From assembly GCA_038259155.1 (NCBI GenBank), contig JBBSPE010000044.1, positions 1 through 27,173 of the forward strand: a stretch of 27,173 nt of DNA, given 5' to 3'. The position numbers and the translations under genes are program-made. The notes below the pieces were generated by a model that saw only the letters and a program-made list of their open reading frames with translations, ran no database searches and was not told the DNA's origin. This DNA is from JAABRT01 sp038259155 (GTDB taxonomy: Bacteria > Gemmatimonadota > Gemmatimonadetes > Gemmatimonadales > Gemmatimonadaceae). This document shows, one piece after another, positions 8,875 through 15,530 of the stretch. Numbering within the stretch: position 1 is the stretch's first letter; each line of letters starts with the position of its first letter.

Positions 8875-10539
8875 CTAGCCCTTCCGCGCCGACTCCGCCA
8901 TGAAGTGTGCCGCCCGGAACGCCAATGCCTGAATCGTGAGCGTGGGCTGGCCGCGGCCGCTGGTCACGAACGAGCTACCGTCCACCACGTACAGATTGGG
9001 CACATCGTGGGCGCGGTGATATTTGTCCACCACACTCGTGGCCGGGTCGTTGCCCATGCGCGCCGTACCCAGCAGGTGCACGGTGAAGCCCGGATCGTCG
9101 TTGATGGGCACATCGTGGATGGCCGTAGCGCCGGCTGCCGTGAGCACCTCGCGCCCCAAGCCCTGGAAGTGGCGGTACATGCGCAGGTCGTGCTGGTGTT
9201 CCTTGAAGGTGGTGCGCAGTGCTGGCAGGCCCCAGGCATCCTTGAGCTCGGGGTCCAGATCCACCGCGTTGGTGGCCACGGGCAGGGACGTGGTGTGCCC
9301 GTAGCTGAGCAGCGAGTGCGTGTACCACGGCTTGAGCCGCTTCTTGAACGCACTGCCCCACATGGGACCGGTGGGCGGCATTTCCAGCGCCGTGAGCAAC
9401 GCTGGCACGTCAAAGCGAAAGTCGAAGCCGCCACCGCCAATGAAGCCGAGCGATGGATCGAGTTCGTAGTGCTCGTGTGAGATGCGCGTGACCACCGGGC
9501 CGCGGTGGCCGTTCACTTCGTGCTCGAATTCCGCGCGTGACGTGGCAGCGCCGTTGAACATGAAGTGCTTGCCCACCATGCCGCTCGAGTTGGCCAGTCC
9601 GTTGGGAAAGCGGTTGCTCTTGGACATGAGCAGCAGGCGCGGCGACTCCGCACCGTTGGCGCACAGCACGACGGTTTTCGCGCGCTGCATGACCTCCTGC
9701 TTGTTCTCGTCGTAGTAGATCACGCCCGTGGCGCGGCCTGCGTCATTCGTCTCGATTTTTCGCACGTAGCAGCCGCTGCGCACTTCGCAGCGACCCGTGC
9801 GCACCGCTTCGGGAATGAGCGTCCAGTTGCTGCCCGACTTGGCGCCCCACTCGCACGGAAAGCCCAGGCAGAAGCCGCAGTTGTGGCACGGCTGTCGCCC
9901 GTTGTACTCGCGCGAAAGGATGGCCATGGGCGCAGGTTTTGAGCTCCAGCCCAGCTTCTCGCAGCCGTGCGTCAGCAGCACGCCCGGCCCCGTGATGTTG
10001 AGCGGCGGCAGCGGATACTCACGCGAGAAGTGTGGCTCACCGGGCGCGGCGTTCGCCTGACCCGAGACTCCAATCGCCCACTCCACGGCGGAGTAGAATG
10101 GCTCGAGTTCGTCGTAGGTGATGGGCCAATCGGCCAGCGCCGCACCCGGCACACCACCCTTTACCGAGAACTCGTTGAAATCGATGGGACGGAAGCGCCA
10201 GTAGTTGCCGGTGAAGTGAAACGACGTGCCACCCACGGTCTTCGCGTAACCCACGTAGTTGCGCCGCTCGGCCTTGTCCTGCGGCGTCTGGCGGTACGTC
10301 TGCGGCTGCGTCTCGGGATCGTTGGTCCAGCGCGGGGTGAAAAACGCGCCGATCTCGTCGTGCTCCATGTCCTCGGGCCCAAACGGCTTGCCCTGTTCAA
10401 GCACGAGCACGTCAAAGCCTTCGCGCGTCAACTCACGCGCCACCGCACCACCCGCCGCACCCGAGCCGATTACGAGGAAATCCACCTCGGCGTCGCGCGC
10501 AAAGGTTTTGCCCGAAGTCGGCAGCAGCTGGCGCGGCAT
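8875..10539 (-). CDS. GMC-family FAD-dependent oxidoreductase (gluconate 2-dehydrogenase large-subunit type)
   Basis: This 554-residue flavoprotein has an N-terminal Rossmann motif, VIGSGAAGGAVARE (about 23-36), for FAD. Cys218, Cys221, Cys224 and Cys229 form a PCHNCGFCLGFPCEW cluster typical of the gluconate/sorbitol dehydrogenase branch. The C-terminal GMC domain has HLLGTARMG (His488, the presumed catalytic base) and NLYVVDGSSF, then GRGQPTLTIQALAFRAA. Where many GMC enzymes have Asn before Pro in the last motif, this protein has Gln. It lacks its own signal peptide and is probably co-exported with the small Tat subunit encoded just upstream, whose stop shares one base with this ATG. The substrate is unknown, likely a sugar or sugar acid. 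The cytochrome c subunit seen in some relatives is not in the window. Confidence 0.9.
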   Translation of the reverse strand: MPRQLLPTSGKTFARDAEVDFLVIGSGAAGGAVARELTREGFDVLVLEQGKPFGPEDMEHDEIGAFFTPRWTNDPETQPQTYRQTPQDKAERRNYVGYAKTVGGTSFHFTGNYWRFRPIDFNEFSVKGGVPGAALADWPITYDELEPFYSAVEWAIGVSGQANAAPGEPHFSREYPLPPLNITGPGVLLTHGCEKLGWSSKPAPMAILSREYNGRQPCHNCGFCLGFPCEWGAKSGSNWTLIPEAVRTGRCEVRSGCYVRKIETNDAGRATGVIYYDENKQEVMQRAKTVVLCANGAESPRLLLMSKSNRFPNGLANSSGMVGKHFMFNGAATSRAEFEHEVNGHRGPVVTRISHEHYELDPSLGFIGGGGFDFRFDVPALLTALEMPPTGPMWGSAFKKRLKPWYTHSLLSYGHTTSLPVATNAVDLDPELKDAWGLPALRTTFKEHQHDLRMYRHFQGLGREVLTAAGATAIHDVPINDDPGFTVHLLGTARMGNDPATSVVDKYHRAHDVPNLYVVDGSSFVTSGRGQPTLTIQALAFRAAHFMAESARKG

Positions 10540-11144
10540 CAGAGCACCCGCCCGAGCAGCGCCTGCTGGTTTTCCGGGCGGTCATACCAGCCGAATGGCG
10601 GCTTGTGTTCGAACACGTGTTCCTGTCCGATCAGGTCCCACCCGATGTAGTCGGCGTTCCCGCCATACTTGGGAAGTGCGAACATACCGGCGATCGTGGC
10701 AAACCACACGGACTGGAAGAACGGACCCTCTTCCATGCCCTTGAGCAGCGTATCCTGCTGCGCATCGGTGAGGGCCGAGAACATGGTCTGGCCGGGATGC
10801 GCCTTGGCGACGGCGGCCTCAAGGTCCGGGATTCCATTCAGCACGGTGTCGCGCTGATCGGCGGCAAAGGTGTTCAACGCACCGTCAATGAACCAGATGA
10901 CGCCGGCCTCGCGGGCACCAGGTGTGTCATCGGTGGGAATGATGCGCGCCGCCACGGCCTCGATTTCCCGGGCCTGCTCCGGCGTGAACACATGAAGCTC
11001 GCGAGGCGGCGCGGGGCTTTCCGGCGGCAGACGATGCGACACCATGTCCGGGTCGGCCTCCGCCCGACAAGCGGCGGCGCCTGTGAGCCAGATCGCGCCG
11101 AGCGCGCTCAGGCCACCAACGAACTCACGGCGGGTGACGGACAT
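10539..11144 (-). CDS. Gluconate 2-dehydrogenase subunit 3-like protein with Tat signal
   Basis: The 201-residue protein begins with a twin-arginine signal, TRREFVGGLSALG (about 4-16), and a hydrophobic stretch ending near AAACRAEA (the cysteine at about 26 could also be a lipobox). The mature part has a FTPEQAREIEAVAARIIPTDDTPGA stretch, split over about 53-77. That is the standard opening of the gluconate 2-dehydrogenase subunit 3 domain, and the stretch near the C-terminus ending in WYDRPENQ closes it. In the family this small subunit carries the Tat signal and escorts the folded flavoprotein to the periplasm. It is immediately upstream of the GMC gene, overlapping by one base, which fits a two-subunit periplasmic dehydrogenase. 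Confidence 0.88.
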   Translation of the reverse strand: MSVTRREFVGGLSALGAIWLTGAAACRAEADPDMVSHRLPPESPAPPRELHVFTPEQAREIEAVAARIIPTDDTPGAREAGVIWFIDGALNTFAADQRDTVLNGIPDLEAAVAKAHPGQTMFSALTDAQQDTLLKGMEEGPFFQSVWFATIAGMFALPKYGGNADYIGWDLIGQEHVFEHKPPFGWYDRPENQQALLGRVL

Positions 11145-11157
11145 GCGGGGCTCGCTT

Positions 11158-11171
11158 GAGACGCGTGTCTC
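11158..11171. repeat. Short inverted repeat upstream of the GMC operon
   Basis: The sequence GAGACGCGTGTCTC has perfect five-base arms (GAGAC/GTCTC) around a four-base centre. It lies 14-27 bases upstream of the ATG of the Tat subunit gene, so it would fall in the untranslated leader or an operator. No regulator is known. A five-base arm in GC-rich DNA may be chance. Confidence 0.25.
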
Positions 11172-11185
11172 TCCGCATCCCGACA

Positions 11186-11202
11186 GCCGGCAACCTGCCG
11201 GC
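11186..11202 (-). terminator. Candidate hairpin after the sigma/anti-sigma operon
   Basis: The arms GCCGGCA and TGCCGGC form a perfect 7-bp stem with a 3-base loop. The hairpin lies 63-79 bases beyond the anti-sigma stop and before the next minus-strand gene. It could end the sigma operon transcript or fold in the leader of the dehydrogenase operon. There is no T-run on the minus strand, so an intrinsic terminator is not proven. Confidence 0.3.
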
Positions 11203-11264
11203 GCGCGTGCAGAGCGCGAACGCCCAATCCGACCGGCGCCCGACGCCCTATACTGCAGCCCGGA

Positions 11265-12104
11265 TCACAACTCTGCCAGCAGCGCCACGCGTTCCCGGGT
11301 GGACACGACCACGCCGCCCGCGGGCTCCACTGTCACGGCGAAGAGCGACGCCTCGTGAACCGGTACCCGAGCGGAGACGGGGATGAACACCTCCGTGGCG
11401 CCGGCGGGAATATCGAAAACCCCGCCGTCCACCGGGTATCGCTCGTCGCGCAGCTTGTCGAAGATCCAGAGCTGATACTGCAGCAGCGCCTTGTCGTTCG
11501 GCTGCAGACCAACGATGCGCATGACGCCGCGCTGTGCGGCGCCACTCCACAGGACCTCTCCACCCGCGCCGATCGATGAGGCGTCATCGGTGCCGGTAAA
11601 CGCCACGCGTGTGAGCGCCGGATCGGCGGCCAGCAGCGAATCCCGGAGCACTTCGCCCGGCGATGGCACAACGGGCGTCACGACGCGCGTTTCGGCGACG
11701 GTTTGCCGTCCGTCGCTCGCCGCACCCCGATTATCAAGCGTCCAAAGGGCCAGTACAGCAGCAGCAGCAAGCCATCCACCCCAAACAGCGAATGTGCGCG
11801 CTGCCGAGGGCCGACCCGCCATAGCCGTCGCGCGACCAGAGCCAGACGTACTCGCCCGTGACACGGCCGGCGCCGAGAGTACGGGTACCACCCCCGGCCC
11901 GTTTCTTCGCTGTTCGCGGACGAACAGTTCTCCGGCCTGCGTGGCCAACATCGCGATCGCGGGCGGCAATGCGTCCTCCGCCGTGCGCGCGTCCGCCGCC
12001 AACGCGGCTGTCAGTTCGCCAATAAACAGTTCGTCCTGTTCAACAGGGGCTTCGTCGCTCACCGGCTCCTCGGGCGCGCCGTGCATGTCGTGGGGGGTGC
12101 GCAT
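11265..12104 (-). CDS. Membrane anti-sigma factor with RskA-type C-terminal domain
   Basis: The 279-residue protein starts at ATG 12104, one base after the sigma-factor stop, so the two genes are co-translated. A cytoplasmic region (about 1-100) contains the FIGELTAALAADARTAEDALPP helix region but no cysteine pair, so the zinc-type HxxxCxxC anti-sigma motif is absent. One transmembrane helix follows (about 105-123, WGGWLAAAAVLALW). The extracytoplasmic part ends in the RskA domain, recognised by YQLWIFDK (about 208-215), the GGVFDIPAGA turn, and FAVTVEPAGGVVV near the end. In the RskA family the periplasmic domain is involved in regulated proteolysis that frees the sigma factor. The signal sensed here is unknown. 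Confidence 0.85.
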   Translation of the reverse strand: MRTPHDMHGAPEEPVSDEAPVEQDELFIGELTAALAADARTAEDALPPAIAMLATQAGELFVREQRRNGPGVVPVLSAPAVSRASTSGSGRATAMAGRPSAARTFAVWGGWLAAAAVLALWTLDNRGAASDGRQTVAETRVVTPVVPSPGEVLRDSLLAADPALTRVAFTGTDDASSIGAGGEVLWSGAAQRGVMRIVGLQPNDKALLQYQLWIFDKLRDERYPVDGGVFDIPAGATEVFIPVSARVPVHEASLFAVTVEPAGGVVVSTRERVALLAEL

Positions 12105-12105
12105 A

Positions 12106-12888
12106 TCAGTCCTGCTCCTCAGACGATCCGTTCGTCGTCGCCGCCAGCAGAGCGCGAGCGCGCTGCAGACCACGTCGAATGTGCGACTTCACCGTGCCCA
12201 GCGGAGTGCCGGTGGCGGTTGCGATTTCATCATGGCTGCGCCCGTGCAGCAGGGAGAGCTCCAACATCTGGCGTTGGGCCGGTGGCAGCGCGCGGAGAAT
12301 GGCGCGCGCCGTGTCCACTCGGGCCTCGCGGTCCAGATCAGGCTCGTAGTCCACCGCTTCGTCGTAGTTGTCGGGCAGCGGCTCCAGTTCAATGGCGCGC
12401 TGACGGCGCCGCAGACGGTCTATGAGCCGACGCCGCGTCACCATCGCCACCCAGCCTGGTTCCGTGGCCCGCGCGGCGTCATACCGACTCGCCGATCGCC
12501 ACAGCGCCACAAACGTTTCCTGCACCGCGTCCTCGGCCTCGCTCAAGTCCGGCGACCAGCGTCGCACCAGCGACCACACAAGCGCCCCATACCGGGCCAC
12601 AAACTCCTTCACGGCACCTTCGTCACCCTCGGCGATGCGCGGCAGGAGGGCCGGAGGTAACGCATCATCCGTTTTGTCTGACCCGACAGGATCTGCTCCC
12701 CCAGCCGACGCTGACGCGTCCCCAGTCCCTGACACGCGTGCCGGAGCAGCCGCTTCCGCTGTTACAAGCGAAAGATGCGCCCGCTTGGGCTCCTCGTTGG
12801 ATCCGGGTGCAGACCCGGCATCGGATTCCCTCACCATGTCCCGTCCAGTGCGTCGCCGGCGCGCAGTGATGTCTTGACCGTGTGTCAT
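12106..12888 (-). CDS. ECF-type RNA polymerase sigma factor
   Basis: The ATG at 12888 is preceded by GGGAG with five bases of spacing, giving 260 residues; TTG at 12933 and ATG at 12837 are in-frame alternatives. The first 80 or so residues are low in complexity and rich in Ala, Gly, Ser and Asp, unusually long for an ECF factor. Region 2 (about 95-165) contains DLSEAEDAVQETFVALW and the TRRRLIDRLRRRQR basic helix. Region 4 (about 200-250) contains LPPAQRQMLELSLL and the helix-turn-helix GTPLGTVKSHIRRGL. The adjacent RskA-type anti-sigma gene suggests a SigK-like module. Its regulon cannot be read here, but the divergent amidase gene and the operon itself are candidates. Confidence 0.92.
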   Translation of the reverse strand: MTHGQDITARRRRTGRDMVRESDAGSAPGSNEEPKRAHLSLVTAEAAAPARVSGTGDASASAGGADPVGSDKTDDALPPALLPRIAEGDEGAVKEFVARYGALVWSLVRRWSPDLSEAEDAVQETFVALWRSASRYDAARATEPGWVAMVTRRRLIDRLRRRQRAIELEPLPDNYDEAVDYEPDLDREARVDTARAILRALPPAQRQMLELSLLHGRSHDEIATATGTPLGTVKSHIRRGLQRARALLAATTNGSSEEQD

Positions 12889-13138
12889 GTCCACTCCCGG
12901 CGCGTGTGATGCAACAGCATGTACAGGATACAACCGTCACGGCCAAGGTGGCACAGACACTGTCCTCATCTATTCGCCTGATTGCACGGCCCGGATGCAT
13001 CGAGCGCGACCGTCCAGCCCACGCGGCTTGCCGAGGGCGCAGCGCGCTCGCATCGTTCGACATTCGCTTTCAGTCGGCCGCCGCCGCCCAAGCCCCGCCG
13101 GCCGCAACAGCGCCTGTCCCCTCCTCCAGAGCCTGCCC
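12889..13138. other. Divergent intergenic region between sigma factor and amidase genes
   Basis: These 250 bases should hold the promoters of both genes. An open plus-strand frame runs through the region to 12887, but it is Arg/Ser/Pro-rich and looks non-coding. I could not identify a reliable sigma-70 or ECF promoter pair. The stretch around 12920-12940 is locally less GC-rich and is the likeliest promoter zone for the sigma gene. Confidence 0.35.
12894..12898 (-). promoter_or_regulatory. Ribosome binding site deciding the sigma factor start
   Basis: On the minus strand GGGAG stands five bases before the ATG at 12888. The alternatives at 12933 (TTG) and 12837 (ATG) have no comparable purine motif, so 12888 is preferred. 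Confidence 0.55.
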
Positions 13139-15004
13139 GTGCCTACGCCAGAAGAACTGCTCGACCAGCTCCAGTCCGACCTCGCCCGCGCTCATCACGA
13201 TGAAGCAGCCACCGGTCTCGATCGCCGACAGTTCATGTTCTATTCGCTTGTGGCAGCGGCTGCGACGACCTTTGGGGCGAGCGCCGCACACGCTCAGCGC
13301 GCACTCTCCTATGGAGGCGGCGCCGGCGCACTGGCCAACAGCGAACTGGCGCGCCGCGCACTCGAGGGCACGCTCGACAACCTCGAAGGGCCGCTCGACG
13401 CCGACGCCATCGCGTCGTTCCTGGCCCAGCAGGAAGCCGTGCCGCTTGGCAATGGCGAGCCACCGGCCGAACAGTTCATGCCGTATCCCGGCGGAACGGG
13501 TGCGCTCATGGCCAAGCTGGTGCGCGAGCGTGGCGCCGCGGCCTTCGAGCGGGCCACGTTTACGGTCGAACCATTCATTGGCGCCGTGCCCACCAGCGCC
13601 GAAGACATCGTGTTCCTGCCGGCGCACCGGCTGTCGGCGCTCATCAAGGAGCGCAAGATCACATCGGCCAAGCTCACCGACCTGTACCTCACGCGGCTCA
13701 AGGCGCTCAATCCCACGCTCAACTGCGCCGTCACGATCATGGAGTCGTCAGCACGCGCTGAGGCGGCGCGCGCCGACGCGGAGATCGCAGCCGGCAACTA
13801 TCGCGGCCCGCTGCACGGTCTGCCGTACGGCGTGAAGGATTTGTTCAACACGAAGGGTGTGCGCACCACGTGGGGCGCGCCAGACTTCAAGGACCGCCTC
13901 ATTGATGAGGACGCGGAAATTGTGGTGCGGTTGCGCGAAGCGGGCGCGGTGCTCATCGCGAAGCTGGCCACCGGACTGTTCGCACAGAACGACCAATGGT
14001 TTGGTGGACGCACCAACAACCCGTGGAATCTCTCGCAGGGTTCGAGCGGCTCGTCGGCCGGCCCCGGATCGGCCACCGCGGCGGGCTGCGTGGCGTTCAG
14101 CATTGGCACCGAGACGCAGGGCTCCATCGTGTCACCGGCCATCCGGAACGGTATCTCGGCGCTGCGCCCCACCTTCGGGCGCGTGAGTCGTGCCGGTGGC
14201 ATGGTGCTCGCCTGGACGCAGGACCGCGTGGGGCCCATGTGCCGCACGGCCGAGGATTGCGCCATGGTATTCAACGCGGTGCATGGCGTGGACGAGAACG
14301 ACCCGAGCACAGTGACCACGCCATTCCAGTTCAATCGCGACCTGTCGTTGTCATCGCTGCGCATTGGCGTGGACGAGAACGCGCCGGAAGAGATGATTGC
14401 CAAGCTGCGCGAAATCGGCATGCAGCCGCGTACCATTGGCGCGCGTCCCACGGTGCCGGGTATGGCCGGCGGCGGATTGAACGCCGAGTACGCGGCGGCG
14501 TTTGACTCGTACGTGCAGCGCAAAGCCAAGGAGACGGGTCTCGATCTCGACACCCTGCCTGCACCCAACGCGCAGGCACAGCGTCCGGGCCCCAACGATC
14601 CGCCGCCGAGCCCCATGGCGCCGGCCGACTGGAACCCGCGCTTCGTGCGCGGACGCGCGGTGCCGGCGTTTGAGTATCTCAACAACCAGCGCCGTCGCTA
14701 CATGCTGGTGGTGAAGTGGGGCGAGTTCATGAAAGACCTCGACCTGTTCATCGGCAATCCGAGCGCCGACATCGGGCCCAACGCGCAGACCGGGCATCCG
14801 TGCGCGGTGCTGCCCTACAAGTTCGAGGTGCCCGAGGTACGAGGTCGCGGCGGGAACGCCCCGGCCGACACGCCCAAGCTCAACCCACAGCCCATTTGCG
14901 GCGTGATCACGGGTGCGCTGTACAACGACGACGCGATCCTGTCGGTGGCGCACCAGTTCCAGAAAGCCACCGATTTTCATTCGCGCCGTCCCACGATCAC
15001 CTGA
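13139..15004 (+). CDS. Tat-exported amidase signature family hydrolase
   Basis: The GTG at 13139 gives 621 residues beginning VPTPEELLDQLQSDLARAHH; this start is chosen because upstream codons do not look coding. A twin-arginine motif DRRQFMF (28-34) precedes a hydrophobic stretch ending in AAHAQ (49-53), so the enzyme is probably exported folded. The catalytic Lys is in GLPYGVKDLFNTKG (Lys233). The Gly/Ser loop QGSSGSSAG (300-308) supplies the cis-serine, and ETQGSIVSPA (325-334) supplies the nucleophile Ser329. The Ser-Ser-Lys triad of amidases is therefore complete. A Pro-rich insert lies near residues 475-500. The family cleaves amides such as glutamine side chains, aryl amides or peptide amides; the substrate here is unknown, and GatA is excluded by export and context. 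Confidence 0.88.
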   Translation: MPTPEELLDQLQSDLARAHHDEAATGLDRRQFMFYSLVAAAATTFGASAAHAQRALSYGGGAGALANSELARRALEGTLDNLEGPLDADAIASFLAQQEAVPLGNGEPPAEQFMPYPGGTGALMAKLVRERGAAAFERATFTVEPFIGAVPTSAEDIVFLPAHRLSALIKERKITSAKLTDLYLTRLKALNPTLNCAVTIMESSARAEAARADAEIAAGNYRGPLHGLPYGVKDLFNTKGVRTTWGAPDFKDRLIDEDAEIVVRLREAGAVLIAKLATGLFAQNDQWFGGRTNNPWNLSQGSSGSSAGPGSATAAGCVAFSIGTETQGSIVSPAIRNGISALRPTFGRVSRAGGMVLAWTQDRVGPMCRTAEDCAMVFNAVHGVDENDPSTVTTPFQFNRDLSLSSLRIGVDENAPEEMIAKLREIGMQPRTIGARPTVPGMAGGGLNAEYAAAFDSYVQRKAKETGLDLDTLPAPNAQAQRPGPNDPPPSPMAPADWNPRFVRGRAVPAFEYLNNQRRRYMLVVKWGEFMKDLDLFIGNPSADIGPNAQTGHPCAVLPYKFEVPEVRGRGGNAPADTPKLNPQPICGVITGALYNDDAILSVAHQFQKATDFHSRRPTIT

Positions 15005-15109
15005 GTATCGGCGAGGCGCAGCACGGTTCCCGGTCTCGGACAGTGACACGACCTCCGCAGGCCGGGTATGGGGAAGCAGAACGTGTTTTCCTTCTCCCCG
15101 GTGGCCTTC

Positions 15110-15502
15110 ATGACACGCCTTGTCTCATTGCTCGCGCTTGCCCTCTTGCTCAGCACCACTGGCTGCAGTCGGCCAGCAACCGACTCTGGTACCGGACCCA
15201 CCGGACTGGTGGCAGGCGGTGTGACCGCCACGCGCGTCACGGACGGCATTGAGCTTTACAACGGCTCGGAAACCGTGATTGCGTATCAGGTCGTCAACAG
15301 CGGCTGGCTTGGTCTGCTGGCGCCATGCTCAGACGCCGGTGCCACCTGCGCCACGCTGGTGCAGGGCGCGCGACGGGTGGTGCCGACCGGCGAAATCCTC
15401 GGCGCCAGCGCCGGTGCGTTCACGCAGACGCGTGTGGCGTACTGGAGCGTGGTGCAGGGAAGCACTCAGGCGGGTGCGTCCGAGCTACTGGTGGTGATGT
15501 AG
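15110..15502 (+). CDS. Small lipoprotein of unknown function
   Basis: From ATG 15110 the protein has 130 residues. It has a short basic start, a Leu-rich core and a lipobox-like STTGC ending at Cys19, so it is likely lipid-anchored. GGTGG five bases before this ATG supports the start over an in-frame ATG at 15068. The mature part is mostly beta-prone (ATRVTDGIELYNGSETVIAY region) with two cysteines about nine residues apart near 75-84 (PCSDAGATCATL) that could form a disulfide. I do not recognise a family. It follows the amidase on the same strand with a gap of about 105 bases and may or may not share its transcript. Confidence 0.7.
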   Translation: MTRLVSLLALALLLSTTGCSRPATDSGTGPTGLVAGGVTATRVTDGIELYNGSETVIAYQVVNSGWLGLLAPCSDAGATCATLVQGARRVVPTGEILGASAGAFTQTRVAYWSVVQGSTQAGASELLVVM

Positions 15503-15530
15503 CGCACGCGGCCTGCACCGCCGTCGTGCG
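15503..15530. terminator. Hairpin between convergent genes
   Basis: CGCACGCGGC (15503-15512) pairs with GCCG plus CGTGCG (15520-15530), with one bulged T at 15524 and a 7-base loop, giving a 10-bp stem. It exactly fills the 28 bases between the plus-strand lipoprotein stop and the minus-strand DUF5916 stop. That is the expected place for a bidirectional terminator. No T-run follows on either strand. Confidence 0.5.

Noticed and set aside
12887..13138. An upstream extension of the amidase frame to 12887 (84 extra residues).
   Set aside because: The extra residues are Arg/Ser/Pro-rich and lack family similarity; a Tat motif and GTG start at 13139 explain the protein better.
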